Of a stretch of DNA of 64,000 nt, positions 1 to 13,100 are shown in pieces. This DNA comes from Lingula anatina. Lineage: Eukaryota; Brachiopoda; Lingulata; Lingulida; Lingulidae. Under the pieces are notes generated by a model that was not told the DNA's origin, did not search any database, and worked only from the letters and a program-made list of their open reading frames with translations. The stretch spans positions 280,815-344,814 of the forward strand of contig NW_019775435.1 in assembly GCF_001039355.2 (NCBI RefSeq). Reading direction: 5' to 3'. Numbering within the stretch: position 1 is the stretch's first letter; the number at the start of each line of letters is the position of its first letter. Both the position numbers and the translations under genes were made by a program.

Positions 1-269
1 TAATTAAATAACCGTATCTGAGCCAGTCTGAAGAGGTTTTAGCAGGAAATTTGTAAACAAAATAGCTTTTTTACATCCTGTTTGCAATCCTGAATAAACA
101 AAATCTGTTTCAAATTCTGTGCAAAACATTCGCTTAATTCGTAGAAAAGAGGAAATAATTTGTTATTTACATCTTGCGATTATAAAATACCTTTCCAATG
201 GTTAAAGGTACAAGTAATTTAGTTGCAAGCATATGAATTCATGAACGTATGGTAAAGAGTATGGGCCTC

Positions 270-646
270 TTCAAAACAAGGTTGATCAGCGGACTAAGGG
301 GCCATTCAGAATAGAAGATCCGAGTATCATCTGGTCCAAGGCTCAAATATGGCGGATGCTACATGAAAGGAAGACCGCTTAATCCAGTAATGGTCCCTCC
401 GCCTCTCACATGCCTTCCTACGCATCTGGTCGAATGGAGCCGAGATTTAACTACTGTGCCCCGACAGGGTCGATGCATCGGGAGGCGTGTGAGAGGCAGA
501 GAGGCCATTACAGGATTAAGTGGTCTCCCTTTCATGTAGGGTCCACCATATTTGAGCATTGGACCAGTTGATACTCCGATCTTTCATTCTGAATGGCCCA
601 AATATGGCTGACCCAGTTAGTCTACGGATCAACTTGGCTCTGAACA
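270..646. mobile_element. Palindromic MITE-like element, family F5, copy a
   Basis: The two ends are inverted copies: GGGCCATTCAGAATAGAAG near 299-317 and its imperfect complement ending near 599, extended outwards by a GTTGATC...GACTAA inverted pair. The inner part carries CTACATGAAAGGAAGACCGC near 358-378 and the inverse TTTCATGTAG near 530. The same inner sequence recurs at 33808-33994, about 49803-50045 and about 52328-52570. It has no coding capacity. It is probably a non-autonomous DNA transposon; superfamily unknown. Confidence 0.7.
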
Positions 647-1232
647 GGCAACATGGGAAATCAACTACTACAGCCTTTCATGCAAAGACCAAGCCCAAGC
701 TAGCTAAAAGCAATGCATAAAACTGGTTTTCAAAGTGGTTTAAGCAAAAGTATGTTATATTGTCCTCAGCAGTCAGCTTAAAACAATCCAAATGAATAAA
801 ATCTATACAATATCATCTGAAGCCAGCTCTTTGTGATGAGCAAATGAACACTACTAGCATAGGTTTGGACTCGCTCTTGTTTTTTTTTTAATTTTAAGTT
901 CTTCGGATTACCAATAAATATGTACTTTTTAGCAATCTGGTTTTCAGTTTATTAAGATATTTAGCAAGGCATATAGTGCTGACTTTAACATACTGTACCC
1001 ATGGTGCATGACCACGGTGGCTTTTCTGTTATCCGGCGCCTGTCTGTCTGTCCGTTTGTTCGCTTGTATGTCAAAAAGTGTATGATCTGCATTTGAAAAA
1101 GTCCTAGAGTCATATTTTATTTTTCATGTCAACATATACTTCAAAGTTACCCATCGTTCACAGTTCGTATTAAAAATTATAAAACCCTAATTACTAGTAC
1201 ATTTATTTCTCTGTTAGTTGTGCATAGCGTCA

Positions 1233-1265
1233 ATGTGTGTGAGTGTGTGTGTGTGTGTGTGTGTG
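1233..1265. repeat. (GT)n microsatellite
   Basis: An almost pure TG dinucleotide run in intergenic sequence. No function is inferred. Confidence 0.9.
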
Positions 1266-3103
1266 CACGGGCATGCACATGCATGCATGTATGACTGTGG
1301 GAGGGGTGGCAGGAAGGAGAGTGCTTGTCACTGTTTAAGTCCACTCTTTGCATTTATAAGTGTGATGTCTTAATATATGTCTGATTGTATGATTGTGAGT
1401 GAATTTTTACTTTATGAAGTGACTCTCTTGAGTGTCTTTTATCAGTCATAGGACTGTCTACAGGATAGATCTCCACTTTCATGAAGCAAAAGGATAATCC
1501 TTAGGATGGATATAGCTCTGTTGGACAACTAAAGCTCTTGCAATGCTGAAAAAATTAGTGAAGATCATCTATTATGAACCAGATGGAACTAATTTTTTCC
1601 CTTCAAAGGAGAAAAAAATTTTAAAAGTACAAATAAAGAGATATGAAATGACATATATCTGGCTTCTCTTCCCTCAAAATTAAATTTATTAATAAGTGAG
1701 GGAAATAAAGAAGTCAAAAAATGTCCAGCTGTTAACACAGGGATGCATGTAAAAATTCAAGAGGTAAGAAATGAAATCTGCCTGTTTTCTCTCCCCTTCC
1801 TAAATAAATAAAGAAAGAAAGAAAATAAAGAAAAAGAAAAAAAAAGGACGAACTGTTCACACTAGTATGTACTCTATATGGGCCCCAATCTGTGCCATTT
1901 TATGAGAGACAAATGCTGGGTTGTTATTATACACTGGGATGTAAAACCTATGCATAATGGTCGCACTTCTGTAGGGTTGATATGACATACACATGCCGAT
2001 CTGACATTAAGTGGGGGAACTCTCAATGGTATGAATACAAATGTGTGTGACAGTGTGTGTATGTATGTATGTGTGTACTGTCCAGGACCAGCTTCATACA
2101 TAAAAATACAGAGAAGTGAACTGGTGGGTATGGTTGACATTTGAGGAATAACAAATTTTTTATTTGTTGTTGTTTTTTTTTTTAAGCTAAGGCATCAGTT
2201 GTAGTTGACAGCAGCAGGGACAACAGTGTGTGTGTGTGTGTGGGGGGGGGGGTCGCAGTATTAATCATATTTTATTACTGTGTCTAGGCTTGGCTATATG
2301 GATGTTTTAGCATGCCCTCACTTACACTTTGCATAAGTTCTAAGTACTGGATAACTGGTCAGCAAAGGCCAATTTTATAGAACTTAGGACTGGATTTAGG
2401 TTTTGACTCTCAGAGATGTAAAATTTGGTGTGCCAACTTTAGTCAAGATAATTCAGTTATAGTCAAATGAGATACAAGCAAGTTAACTGTTGGTCTAGTA
2501 GATCAGAACTTTTAGACCCAAGCCTTCTTCTTGGATCCAAAATAAATCAGAAGTAGCTCAATATAAATTTTGTGCCTGTTTTACAACAAGAAGTTGTGGT
2601 TTGTGTTTTAGACCAACTGTTAACTTAGCTTATAATAGTAAATTTATACTAGTAAATTGTTACTAGTATTTTGTAAAACTAGCCCCTATAGTGGCAAATG
2701 GGCAAACCAAGCAATTCCATTTTTATTATGTCCTTTGAATATCAGGATTGAAACTCTTTTTAATGAAAATGTTTTCATATGTTTGCAAGAAAAAAATCCA
2801 AATTAGCAGATCTTTTTATTGCCAGACTTCAGATGATATCACAGCATGAACTGTATAATTGTAGACTCTAGAGGGTATACCTAAAAAAGTACAGATAAAG
2901 TAATTACACTGTGATATAATGTTTCTGCATCTGAAGTCACATGTCCCTCGTCTCATATTCCCTTCTGTCTGCAGGTGGATCTGTAACATATATCTGTTAT
3001 TGCTACATTTTTCCAAAGCAAGGGATTCATTGGATCTTTCTTTATGCAATATTGAAAAGGGGGGGGGGGAGGGGGGGAGGTTTGAATTGGTTCATAGGTA
3101 CTT

Positions 3104-3106
<3 letters not shown>

Positions 3107-3157
<51 letters not shown>

Positions 3158-3158
3158 G
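3107..3158. repeat. (TTA)n microsatellite
   Basis: About 17 perfect TTA/ATT trinucleotides, just downstream of a G-rich run at 3059-3080. Open frames crossing it translate to poly-Leu, poly-Tyr or poly-Ile and are not genes. Confidence 0.95.
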
Positions 3159-3806
3159 TTAGTAACATACCACAAGTTAGAGCTGGAGATGCCCAGTTGA
3201 TATCTCCTTAAAGTTGTATACAAGTAAAAGTTTGCTACTAGTAAGTACTAGTAAGTATTATTCTTTATATAATTTTGTTTGTTTATTTGCAAATTCTTTT
3301 AATGATTATGTCATTTCGGGGAAAATAAATCAAATAGCCTGTTTGTGTGTGCCAGTTGCCTATTTTATGTCTTCAGCAATTAACTTGAGAAGGAAATTAT
3401 CTTCTCTTTTTCTTTTAGGCAGTAATTGTTTCCATGGCATGTCATGTAATGTTATCCTTTTTAGAGTGATTTCAAACAGCCATGCTGCTTGCATGAACAG
3501 TGAATGATTCGAAGTGGCAGCGAATCAGATCTTTAGATCGATTACTTCTTATTCTTAATCTGTCGTCAGGTTGTTCTAGTTTACAGTCATTGTTGAGAAA
3601 TTTCAAACACCAAACAAAATTGGAAGTACTAGTACAGTACTTGATGTGAACGTCACACTTGTATGGTTTTAAACCCCTTGAACTACCTTCATAAGAGCCT
3701 TTATGAAACATTTATATATCTTTGGAAGTGTGTGTAAATGTACACAGAGCATTGTATATGTACTCAGTAAATAATATGTGCCAGTATCTGTGCCCATGGG
3801 CGTCCG

Positions 3807-3862
3807 TGGGGAGGGGGGGGGGTCAATGGGGGTCATTTGACCCCCCCCCCCCCCCTCCCCGG
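3807..3862. repeat. Perfect-looking G-run/C-run palindrome
   Basis: A G-rich arm of the form GGGGAGGGGGGGGG is followed, after a short TCA-containing core, by a run of C ending CCCTCCCC. The two arms can pair as a hairpin, and the G arm could form a G-quadruplex. It looks like a small palindromic element or an expanded homopolymer pair. Confidence 0.6.
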
Positions 3863-4265
3863 AAAATTTTCTGCAGACGGCCATGTCTGTGCCATGGAAA
3901 CATTACAATTCAGGATAGAACTGTGGATAAAAATGGAGTCTACTTCATGCTGCCTTACCTTTCTGTGAAACTTCACAGTTTTGTCTTCTTTTACTGGTAT
4001 ATTAATATTATTATAATATTTTTATGCAAGCTGATTTAATTAAGTAATTTATTAATTTGTTGCAGTTGTTCTTGTTACTTTTACTAGTACATTTTTATTG
4101 CCGATGTCTATTTTTTTTTTTACTACTTATACCCTTTAAATATGCTAGAGAATGTGTTTACATGCGAATTTGCAACAAGTGTGGTTTAGTTATTGAAGGC
4201 TTGCCTGGAATGCTGTTGTCCTTATAATTTTTCTTCATAGTAATTGTGTCCTGGTCACTGTAAGG

Positions 4266-4491
4266 GTGCATTCCCAGAGATTTAGATCGATCCAGAGATT
4301 TAGATTTAGATTGACCTAACCCCCTGGGGGTTCACGCTAAATTGCAGTCAGCCGAGCGGGCACCATAGTTAATTACCCCCCCTGTAGCTTTTAGTAGGCG
4401 GGACAGACGCTTAAGCCAGCTAAGCTGACAGTAATCTAGTGAGACTCCCCACAGGGATAGATCGATCTTAAATCTATGGGAATGGGGTCTA
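4266..4491. mobile_element. MITE family F1, copy a
   Basis: An element of about 226 bp starting GCATTCCCAGAGATTTAGAT and ending with the imperfect inverse, TAAATCTATGGGAATGGGGTC. Inside are two diagnostic boxes, GGGGGTTCACGCTAAATTGC and GTAATCTAGTGAGACTCCCC. Further copies lie at 20319-21224 (interrupted), 23378-23583, 26356-26377 with 29436-29530, 57084-57294 and 57444-57667. It is non-coding. The copy at 23378-23583 has an empty site in the other palindrome arm, which shows that it is mobile. Confidence 0.8.
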
Positions 4492-5388
4492 AGATTTTTG
4501 CACATGATTTTGTTATGTACTAATATGTATATAGGTGTCAGGGGGACAAGAACGTTTACCAAAAGAGCCTTGAAATTGCAGTGCTCGGTGTTTTTATACC
4601 CCCGTTTTTTTTTTTTTTTTTTTTTTTTCTTCAGTAATCACTTTCTGATAAGTTGCTTGTCCCTTGATTGGATTCTGTTTATTACTGGCATTCTGTCTTC
4701 TTGGTTGTCTGTGGACTGGTACCTTTAACATGACATTTCCCCTTGTAGAATTTTGAGGTTTTAATTTGATTTGCACGCGAGGTTGTTTATAACGCTGAAT
4801 TGTGAGCGCAGTCATCTTGGTAGAGTCAGGATGTGGCTGAAGACATTGGGTGATGTTGGGCTGGGAAACTTAGGAAGGATTAACATGCACACTTTGAGAG
4901 ATCTGATCTTGGGGAGGGAAATGGCTTCCCTTTTAGCTGTCAGCTTAGAGGTCTGTTCATGCAAAGTCCTAACTTGGACCGGAAATTGGCCAAACTGCAG
5001 CATTCAGTATAAATGTCTATATATTTGATGGTTAAATCTGGCTAAAATTTGCTTTCGGCCACTTTTTTTTTTTCACCTTTTATATTCCACATGAAAAAAA
5101 ATTCCAGTAAAGGACTTGTACCTTACATTAATTTAACAATCGATCACCAAATTAACAGGAATAGATGTGACAAAAATATTTCAATGCTACTGTGAAGTGG
5201 ATCCCTACAGGTACTGTACTTGTTTTGTGGTGTCAGTGAGTCCCTGTATTAACATACTAGTGTTAACTCGACTAGAGGCGAGGTGAGGTGCTAGAATTGT
5301 GATAAGTATCACTTTGAAGTCTTCCCTCCATTTTTAGCAATCTAGATCAGGACTTACTTACAGCCAGCAGTCCTGATTTGTAGGCACT

Positions 5389-5641
5389 GTGTCTCCAATG
5401 AATGGCACGTGGACTGCAGATGATTATGCTCAGTTTTTATGGGAAAAAATCGGAGAAGTCGTTCAACAGGGAAGCCTTATATTATCTATCAGGGAAATCT
5501 GTGTCGCTCTGGGAATTTTTTTAACCTTAGTTGAAGCAGGAGCAGTACTGCAGATCACACTGGAGCAGATGCTCTCCAGAATATTGTTCTGATTTTAAAG
5601 CTCACTTTGAAGAATATTTTGAGAGAAGGGTGACAAAAAGA
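5389..5641 (+). other. Coding-like segment with frame breaks, unidentified
   Basis: One frame reads WTADDYAQFLWEKIGEVV and then SIREICVALGI before a run of seven T. Two other frames continue with DALQNIVLIL and then AHFEEYFERRVTKRMEEKM. The amphipathic, charged text in successive frames looks more like a decayed exon than random AT-rich sequence. I do not recognise the family. The last frame runs straight into the predicted NET1-like start at 5642, so part of this could also be 5'UTR or an alternative N-terminus. This is weak evidence. Confidence 0.25.
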
Positions 5642-5779
5642 ATGGAGGAGAAGATGGCAAGGAAACTTTTTACTGCAAGACTTTATTTTTCTCTCTTGAA
5701 ATTACAGAGAAAAAGAAAACGGAAGTCTGCCATTGAAGATGGAGATAATATCAGTATACAAAGCTTGGATATCACCAAG

Positions 5780-5818
<39 letters not shown>

Positions 5819-7085
5819 AGTTACAGATGACCATAATATCTCCTTATCCATTTGCAAGGTCTAAGCTAATCATGTAATTGCCTCATGCAAAACATACTGC
5901 GAACACGTGAAGCAAAAGACTTGTGAAACTGGCTATAAAAAAACCCATTAATTACTACTACAACTAATGCTTCTATTACTACTAATACTTTACTACTGCA
6001 TATAGTGATTATGATAACTATAAAAAATTTTTTTTAATTTTTATGAAAGCACATTCATGTGTCACCTTTTCTTTATTATTTCCTTTTGTTGACTCCTAAT
6101 TTGAATATAGCCAGTCTCCAATTAACATTTCTTTCAATTGTTTACTGCATGTGTTTTGTAACCAAAGAGAAGTTGAATTGTTGCAATTATCTAGGGGTTA
6201 GAAATAACCAGGCAGAGAAACTTCATGACGTTGTCATAATCTGCTTATTATAGAAAGGGAGGTTTTCTGTGATAATCTTTCAGTTGTCACTAAGCGCTAT
6301 GTGCAGTTAGTTAGTGTATTGTATTGATACCTATACCTCACAAAGATTATGTTTTCGTATTGAAAATTTCAATGAAACATTAGAAGACAAACTGCAAAAA
6401 AAAAAAAAAAAAAAAGTGGTTTGAGTCTGAAGTTGAAATTGCCAGAGTTCATTGAGAGGATATACATTTTTTCACGAGTTGGTTGTCGCTGTTGCAGGAT
6501 AGCAAGAGAAAGCGCTCCCTGAAATCCATGGCATCTTTGGCCAATATCCTCTCCCCTGTCAACGCCATGAGGAAACTGAGCAGCACTCTTCAGGTAAGGG
6601 GAGCACACGTTCTGAACCAATAGCTTGGTCCAGTTTGAACATAGCCTTTCTTAAGACTAACTTTTATTCTGGGCTTTCTGTCTAATAGAAATTAAATATC
6701 TATCTTCCTTACTCATTGCTATCATTATTTTAATCAAAAGATGAAAAACGATCAGATTTATGGTGAAACCCAGATACTTGGGTGGTGGGACCCCTATGTA
6801 AGGTTGTGCACCTTTTTGGGTTGCATTATTAAGATATTTTTTTCAAAGGGCCACTTAAATCCCTGATCTGACTCATCTCAAACATTTTCCAAGGCTGGGT
6901 CAAAAGGTCTCTCTACTGTCTATGTATACCAAGGGTTGTCCAAGTGAACTGTCCATCTGTCATTTGGACAGCAACCCGCATCACCATAACACACAGCCTA
7001 TATTTTTTAAGACAGCTATATAATAATATAATAATAATAATGATAATAATCTTTATTGAAATATAGCAACCCTAAGGTTGAAGTT

Positions 7086-7133
<48 letters not shown>

Positions 7134-10100
7134 TTTTTATTTATTTATTTTTATATTTTTTTAAATGAAATTTATTTAAGTCAGAGCTGAAGGGCTTATG
7201 GATTTTTTTGGAAATATGATGGCTTTAGGCATACTTGGACTCCCCGAAGTTTTGTAGGAAATTACAGGTGGAAATTTTGGATATCCCCCCCCCCCCAAAA
7301 CCTGGGAAAAGCACACAAAAAAATGGGTATGAAACAGTGAGCAAAAATCCAGCTCGTAATTATCCTCTATGAGGGACACAGATTGATTTTTCAAGAGATA
7401 TATACGAGATATTTCTCCTGCTGATTGTGTACTGCTTTCTGTCCAGCTAGAATTATTAGTGTAGAATTGATGTCATCGCTCAGCTGGCGGTTGTAATGTT
7501 TAGGTCATGACAGAAATGACAGACATAGCTAGCAATCAGTCTGGGGTAGCGCTAACACTCGCCAATTTAGCCAAATGCTAAAACTGACTTAAATTGGCTA
7601 AACAAAAAGGGCTTGATTTGACTCATTTTAGTCACATTAACACCATTTGGATAACAAATTGACAAAAAAGTGATGATTTGGCTAAGTGAAAAAAAATTGC
7701 TAGCGCTACCCCAGTCAGTGTTGTTGTTTTTGTAAGCATGGATGATCAATTGGATTTACTTTATAACTGTGATAAGTGAGAAACCTGCACAGTAACCCAA
7801 GAGTAAGTTTTGTTTATATGTTTGCAACATTATGCAAACAGTTATGGATGGATTTTGATAAAGTTTTTGAAATGTGTCACAAATGGGCCAAAAAAGAATT
7901 CAATGGATTTTGGGAGATGAGATGGCTTACCATTGAGGCGCACTATTGTGTCAAAGCTTCACAAGGAGTAAATAATTATTTTTTGACCTTTTTTATGGTA
8001 CACGTCTGATCACAGTCATTATTTGGAAGCTGTGGCCTGACCTCTTGCACTTGTCTATTTTTGTATTTTTATTCATTAATTTTTTCACTTTTTTTTTTTT
8101 TTTTCAGAGGAGCACAAGTTTTCGTATGCCAAGTTCTGGGTCAGGAATTTGCAAGACACCACAGAAGCAAATTGAAGGCTGTAAGAATTCTGAGGTATGG
8201 GCTGTTACAGGAGGTCATCACTAAATAAATCTGTATTATTTGCAGGAAAATTGCTAGCAAATTTTAATGGTGTTTTGGGCCCGCCTAGTCTTAATTTGTA
8301 CTTTTACTTATATTTACTGAACTTTTGTTTCACACTTACTTTTCTGTCTCACAGTGTTCATTGAGAAGGAAATAAAAAGAGATTTTACAGAAACAAACTT
8401 ATCTACCAGTATGGCGTGAAGTCCAAGACTTAAGCAGCCAAACAGGCTTAGTCTGTATAATAACCAAGAATTGACAGGAAGTATAACTTTTTCCCATATA
8501 TTGTTTACTAGCGATAAAAGAAAAAAGTCATGAGCATGTACGGACATTCACTTTTCCATTGCATTTACAGAACGCTGTAGTCAATGGTTTCAAGGTACCA
8601 GCTCCGTCGCCTTGCAAGACGCCAAAATACAAGAAACCTCCGCCAGCCAAGATTGAACGGCGTGAGAGCAAGCTGTGGCGAGACTCCGTGGACGGAAACA
8701 TCAAAGAATTGCTGAATGAGAAAGAGATGAGTCGGCAAGAAGTGATTCATGAACTGTTGCAGGGAGAGGAGGATCTTATACAAGATCTTCAGAACGTAAA
8801 GAAGGTAAGCAGGCCATCTTGAATCTTGCACCTTCACCTTCATTTTATTTATTTGTTTGTATATTGTATATTGCTCATTTTTACTTTGAAACAAAATTCT
8901 TGAGGGTTTTTATCCTGTAAATTTTCTTTGAGTTGGATTTGTATTTTGGCTACTTAAAACCATTTGACAAATGTGCTTAGGCAGAAATGCAATTGGTGTT
9001 ATGCTTTTTAATCAAGAAATTGGTGACTGCATTTGGTGCAGTTAAAGCTACTGTATTCTGTTATTCTATTTATTATTACAGATACTGGATATGAAAAATT
9101 TCCGTGCTTTTTCAACAAGATTAGATGGATTGACAGACCAGCAGACAGACTGAGAGATAAATGGGCTTAACTTAATCTATTTCTTTTGATTAGGTATACC
9201 ACGATGGAATGAAAACACTACACCTGATGACTGAGGATGAACTGAAACAAATATTTGGCATTATAGAGGAATTGGTGCCAATACATAAAGGTAAATAATT
9301 TTAATTAAAATTATCACAATCCCCCCCCCCCCCCCCCAAAAAAAAAAAAGTCTTTTTTGCGGATCAGACATTGAGAAATCTTTACAAAAGACGTTAATCT
9401 GATATTTACTCTTGTAAATAATTTCATCATTTGTGCAATAACACTGGACTAGTGAAGCCCAAAAAGTAACTGATTTTAACTGTTGTTTGTGTATTGCAGA
9501 TGAAGTGTATCATATTGCAAAAAACACATATAAGTGTGTATTCTCACCCTAAATTAATTCATTTTTCATTTGAATTTTTTTTCTGCAGACCTGGTGTCCA
9601 AGCTGAGCAGCCAGAAGAATACTGAGGGATCCATAGACAGCATAGGAAAGATCTTAGTGGACTGGGTGAGCCTTTTCACTGCTTCATTACTGACAGAGAT
9701 ACTGTCATGAAATAGAGTTTGAAATTTGTGCCAGCATGAGGAGCTTGTTTTTTTTTTTTTTTTTTTTTTTTCACTCGCACATGCTCATTTGAAATAGAAG
9801 TAGAATTTTTTCCTTGCCTGTCATCCACGTGACAAGCTTTTTTTTTCACCTTGATGAGTCATTTTCAATTATATATTCAATATTATAGATAAGATTGGAC
9901 TTCAAAAAAGTAGTCTCAGTTTTCTACATCTTCCCTAACTGGGAGATTCTGTATTAAAAAAAAAAAAAAAACAGATTATGGGCATTTGCATGCTTAATTC
10001 TCAAATTATGTGTTTAATTTGGAGCAAATTGCCATGTAGTATGCATATAGCCATTAATAATGGAAGGAAACTGGAGACATTTGCATGGTTAATCTCCCAG

Positions 10101-13100
10101 ACTGGTACTTAATTCTGTAATCTAAGAGCGAACCAATGTGCGTGTGACAAACATCATTAGTATATATATTAAGTCGTCTTTCCTTCCTGTTTTTTACCCA
10201 GCTTCCGTGTTTACGCTGTTACATCGAGTACTGTGCCAACCAAGTGTTTGCCAAGGCTCTCCTTGATGAAAAGAAACACCAGAAAAAAGTGGACGATTTC
10301 CTGCAGAGGTGTTACGAGTCGCCGTTCAGCCGGAGACTGGACCTGTGGAGCTTTTTAGGTACGCCTGATGCACTGCTTACATCTGAGGTAGCATTTTCTC
10401 TTGTAAAAGCCTGTCAGTGTTATTATTTATTTGTATTAATGTAAGGAAAAATCTTACACAATAAGGATAAAGATAATGAGAAATAATAAGGGTTGGTGGT
10501 GAAATGCGATCATCATTATATAAGGTTTTTATTAAATGAAGTGGAATTCTATGTTAGGAAAAGAATTGCAAATATAAATTATTTAAACATAAGCTATGAA
10601 GAGGATATTCATTGTTGTGATTCTTTGTATTACGAAAAATGTTGCTTACAAACATTTCATTTTTCAATTTTCAGATGTGCCCAGAAGCAGACTAGTGAAA
10701 TATCCTCTTTTACTAAAGAAAATCCAGAAATATGTGAGTGTTATTTTTGAGTTTTTTTTGGGTTTTTTTTACTTAGTGTTTCATTTCATTAGTTCATCTC
10801 TGAGGCATATTGTAGCATTGATGTTAATTCTAGCAGCTTTAGTTGCAAGTTTGGTTGTGTCAAAAGTAATGTGTCATGTGTTAAATGATTATTCTGCCTT
10901 GCATGACAGTTTGACTAAGTTTAAAAGCAATTAATCATGAAGGGTTTGTTTTTAATTAAAGCGATGTGGATTGGCCAAATCACAAACCCTTTCAATAAAA
11001 TTTGTAACTTACCTTCAAGGTTGTTATTTGCAAGCATTGCGATGAGTGTTGTATAGATAGGGGTTACGTATAAGCGATTTCTTGAACATCAGTTCCATGT
11101 CTCCTTTCAGACAAAGAATGAACATGAAGACAAAAAACTGCTAGATGATGCTGTGAGTATAGACATATGTTCAAGCTTTTTGCAGAAATCTTAAAGGGAT
11201 AATAACTCTTCGTATGAGACCTATATTTCACGATAAAAACCTTGTGAATAACTCATAGAAATATAATATATTCTGTTTTACCACAAAAACAGCAGTTATA
11301 GCTTTTATTCTGATATTTGAACTTGTCTTTAGACCACGTGACCTCCATTGATGTCTATACTCTGTTAAAATCTCTTAAGAGATTTTAACAAAAAAACAAA
11401 CTTTTTAGAAAAAAACCAGGGACTAACTTTGAATGTAAAAATGGATTCAATAACCATTGGTAAGTATGGAAAAATTGTTGTTTACTCCAGGAAAATTCAT
11501 TTTTTGGCCGAAACGAAGAGTTATTATTGCTTTAATATTATGTATGTAAGATGAATTATAATATCAGTATACTCTCATGAATATCATTGAAGTATGTCAT
11601 TGACGCATTCTGTTCATCAACATTTTTTTTTTTTTTTCAAAGTTTTCACGAGACTTCATCATGCTTTTCACATATTGACTATTTTTGTGGAAATAAAATT
11701 TTGTTGTGCATGTGCACTTGTACATACATGCATGCACATGCACTACAATTAAAATTCAGTATCATATATTGCAGGGATTTCTTCATCTTGTATATATATT
11801 TTTCCTTTTTGTATTTGTTTCCAGGTTGAAGTGGTAGAAAAAATAATCAGCGAGGTCAACGAGAAGACGGGGATCTCGAAATGCAGGTTCGTCGTGTCGC
11901 AACTGGAGTTTTTGGAAGAATCCACAGAGGTGAGTTTTGACTGTGGTACAACTTCTGTATCTTAGTATGGTGGGGCAGTATAGCAAAATAATAAATAAAT
12001 AAATAAAATCTAGTCTATTGGTTTTAGCTTAGAAAGGTAAATAGAATCACTGACTATAAAAAGTTGATATCTTGATAGTAGAAAAACTGTTGTCAAGACA
12101 AGAGCAATTTGCTCAAGAGGCTTAATCTATAGAGGGAAAAATGAGGTCTTAAAATGAATTGCTTTAACTTTGAACATTTTTGCCTCATTTCAAGACCTCA
12201 AATTCAAGGAAAGAAATACTTTGCCAGCTTTAAATATTTCTGCACCATTTCAAGGTCTCATATGTATCTCATTCTCTATTCACTTGTATAAATGTATTAT
12301 TTTCTGTGTGTTTCAGGTTGAATACCTGCTGGGGCAGTCCAGAGCATTACTGTGTGAGGGCTCCTTAAAAAACACTAGGGGGACGGTAAGTCAAGTTGCT
12401 CCCTTCTTAAGTTAATGCAGCTTTGTAGTATGGCAATTCTATTAATGGGGAAAATTGAAAACTTAAACTGTTACTGTATTTGTTTTTTGTCAAATTGAAA
12501 GTGGATGGGTCACTTTCTAGTTAAATCCACCAAATGCAGACTGTTCAATTTAACTCGTGATAAACTTGGGGGGGAAGAAACTTTTCTTAATCTGATATTT
12601 TCAAAGCATAAAGGTTCCTCAGCAGTGATGAATTTATCCAAACTTTTATTCATCATCTTTCCAGAAAGTGAATGCATTCCTATTTGACCGCGCACTGGTC
12701 TTGACGCGACCAGCCACCCGCGAGGGCAGCAAGAAAAATCAGGTTTACCGCCAACCCATTCCTGCCAGCGAACTGGTCCTGGAGGATCTCAANGGTGGGG
12801 GGGGGGGCAGGGGGAATGAAACTTTTCTTAATCTGATATTTTCAAAGCATAAAGGTTCCTCAGCAGTGATGAATTTATCCAAACTTTTATTCATCATCTT
12901 TCCAGAAAGTGAATGCATTCCTATTTGACCGCGCACTGGTCTTGACGCGACCAGCCACCCGCGAGGGCAGCAAGAAAAATCAGGTTTACCGCCAACCCAT
13001 TCCTGCCAGCGAACTGGTCCTGGAGGATCTCAAGGACGGAGAGATAAAAATGGGCTCTTTTCGCACAGCTTTTGCTCAGGGTCAGACTTGTAAGTAGTTT

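Larger units (their letters stand above)
1..5641. other. Region upstream of the NET1-like gene, no recognised gene
   Basis: I recognise no protein, tRNA or rRNA gene here. It holds two palindromic elements (270-646 and 4266-4491), a GT tract near 1233-1265, a TTA tract at 3107-3158, a G/C hairpin at 3807-3862 and several poly-A/T runs. A short coding-like stretch at 5389-5641 is listed separately. Non-coding first exons and the promoter of the NET1-like gene may lie here, but nothing in the sequence identifies them. Confidence 0.6.

Noticed and set aside
2953-3200. Open frames with poly-Ile, poly-Leu or poly-Tyr
   Set aside because: They are translations of the TTA microsatellite at 3107-3158 and lack splice or start context.
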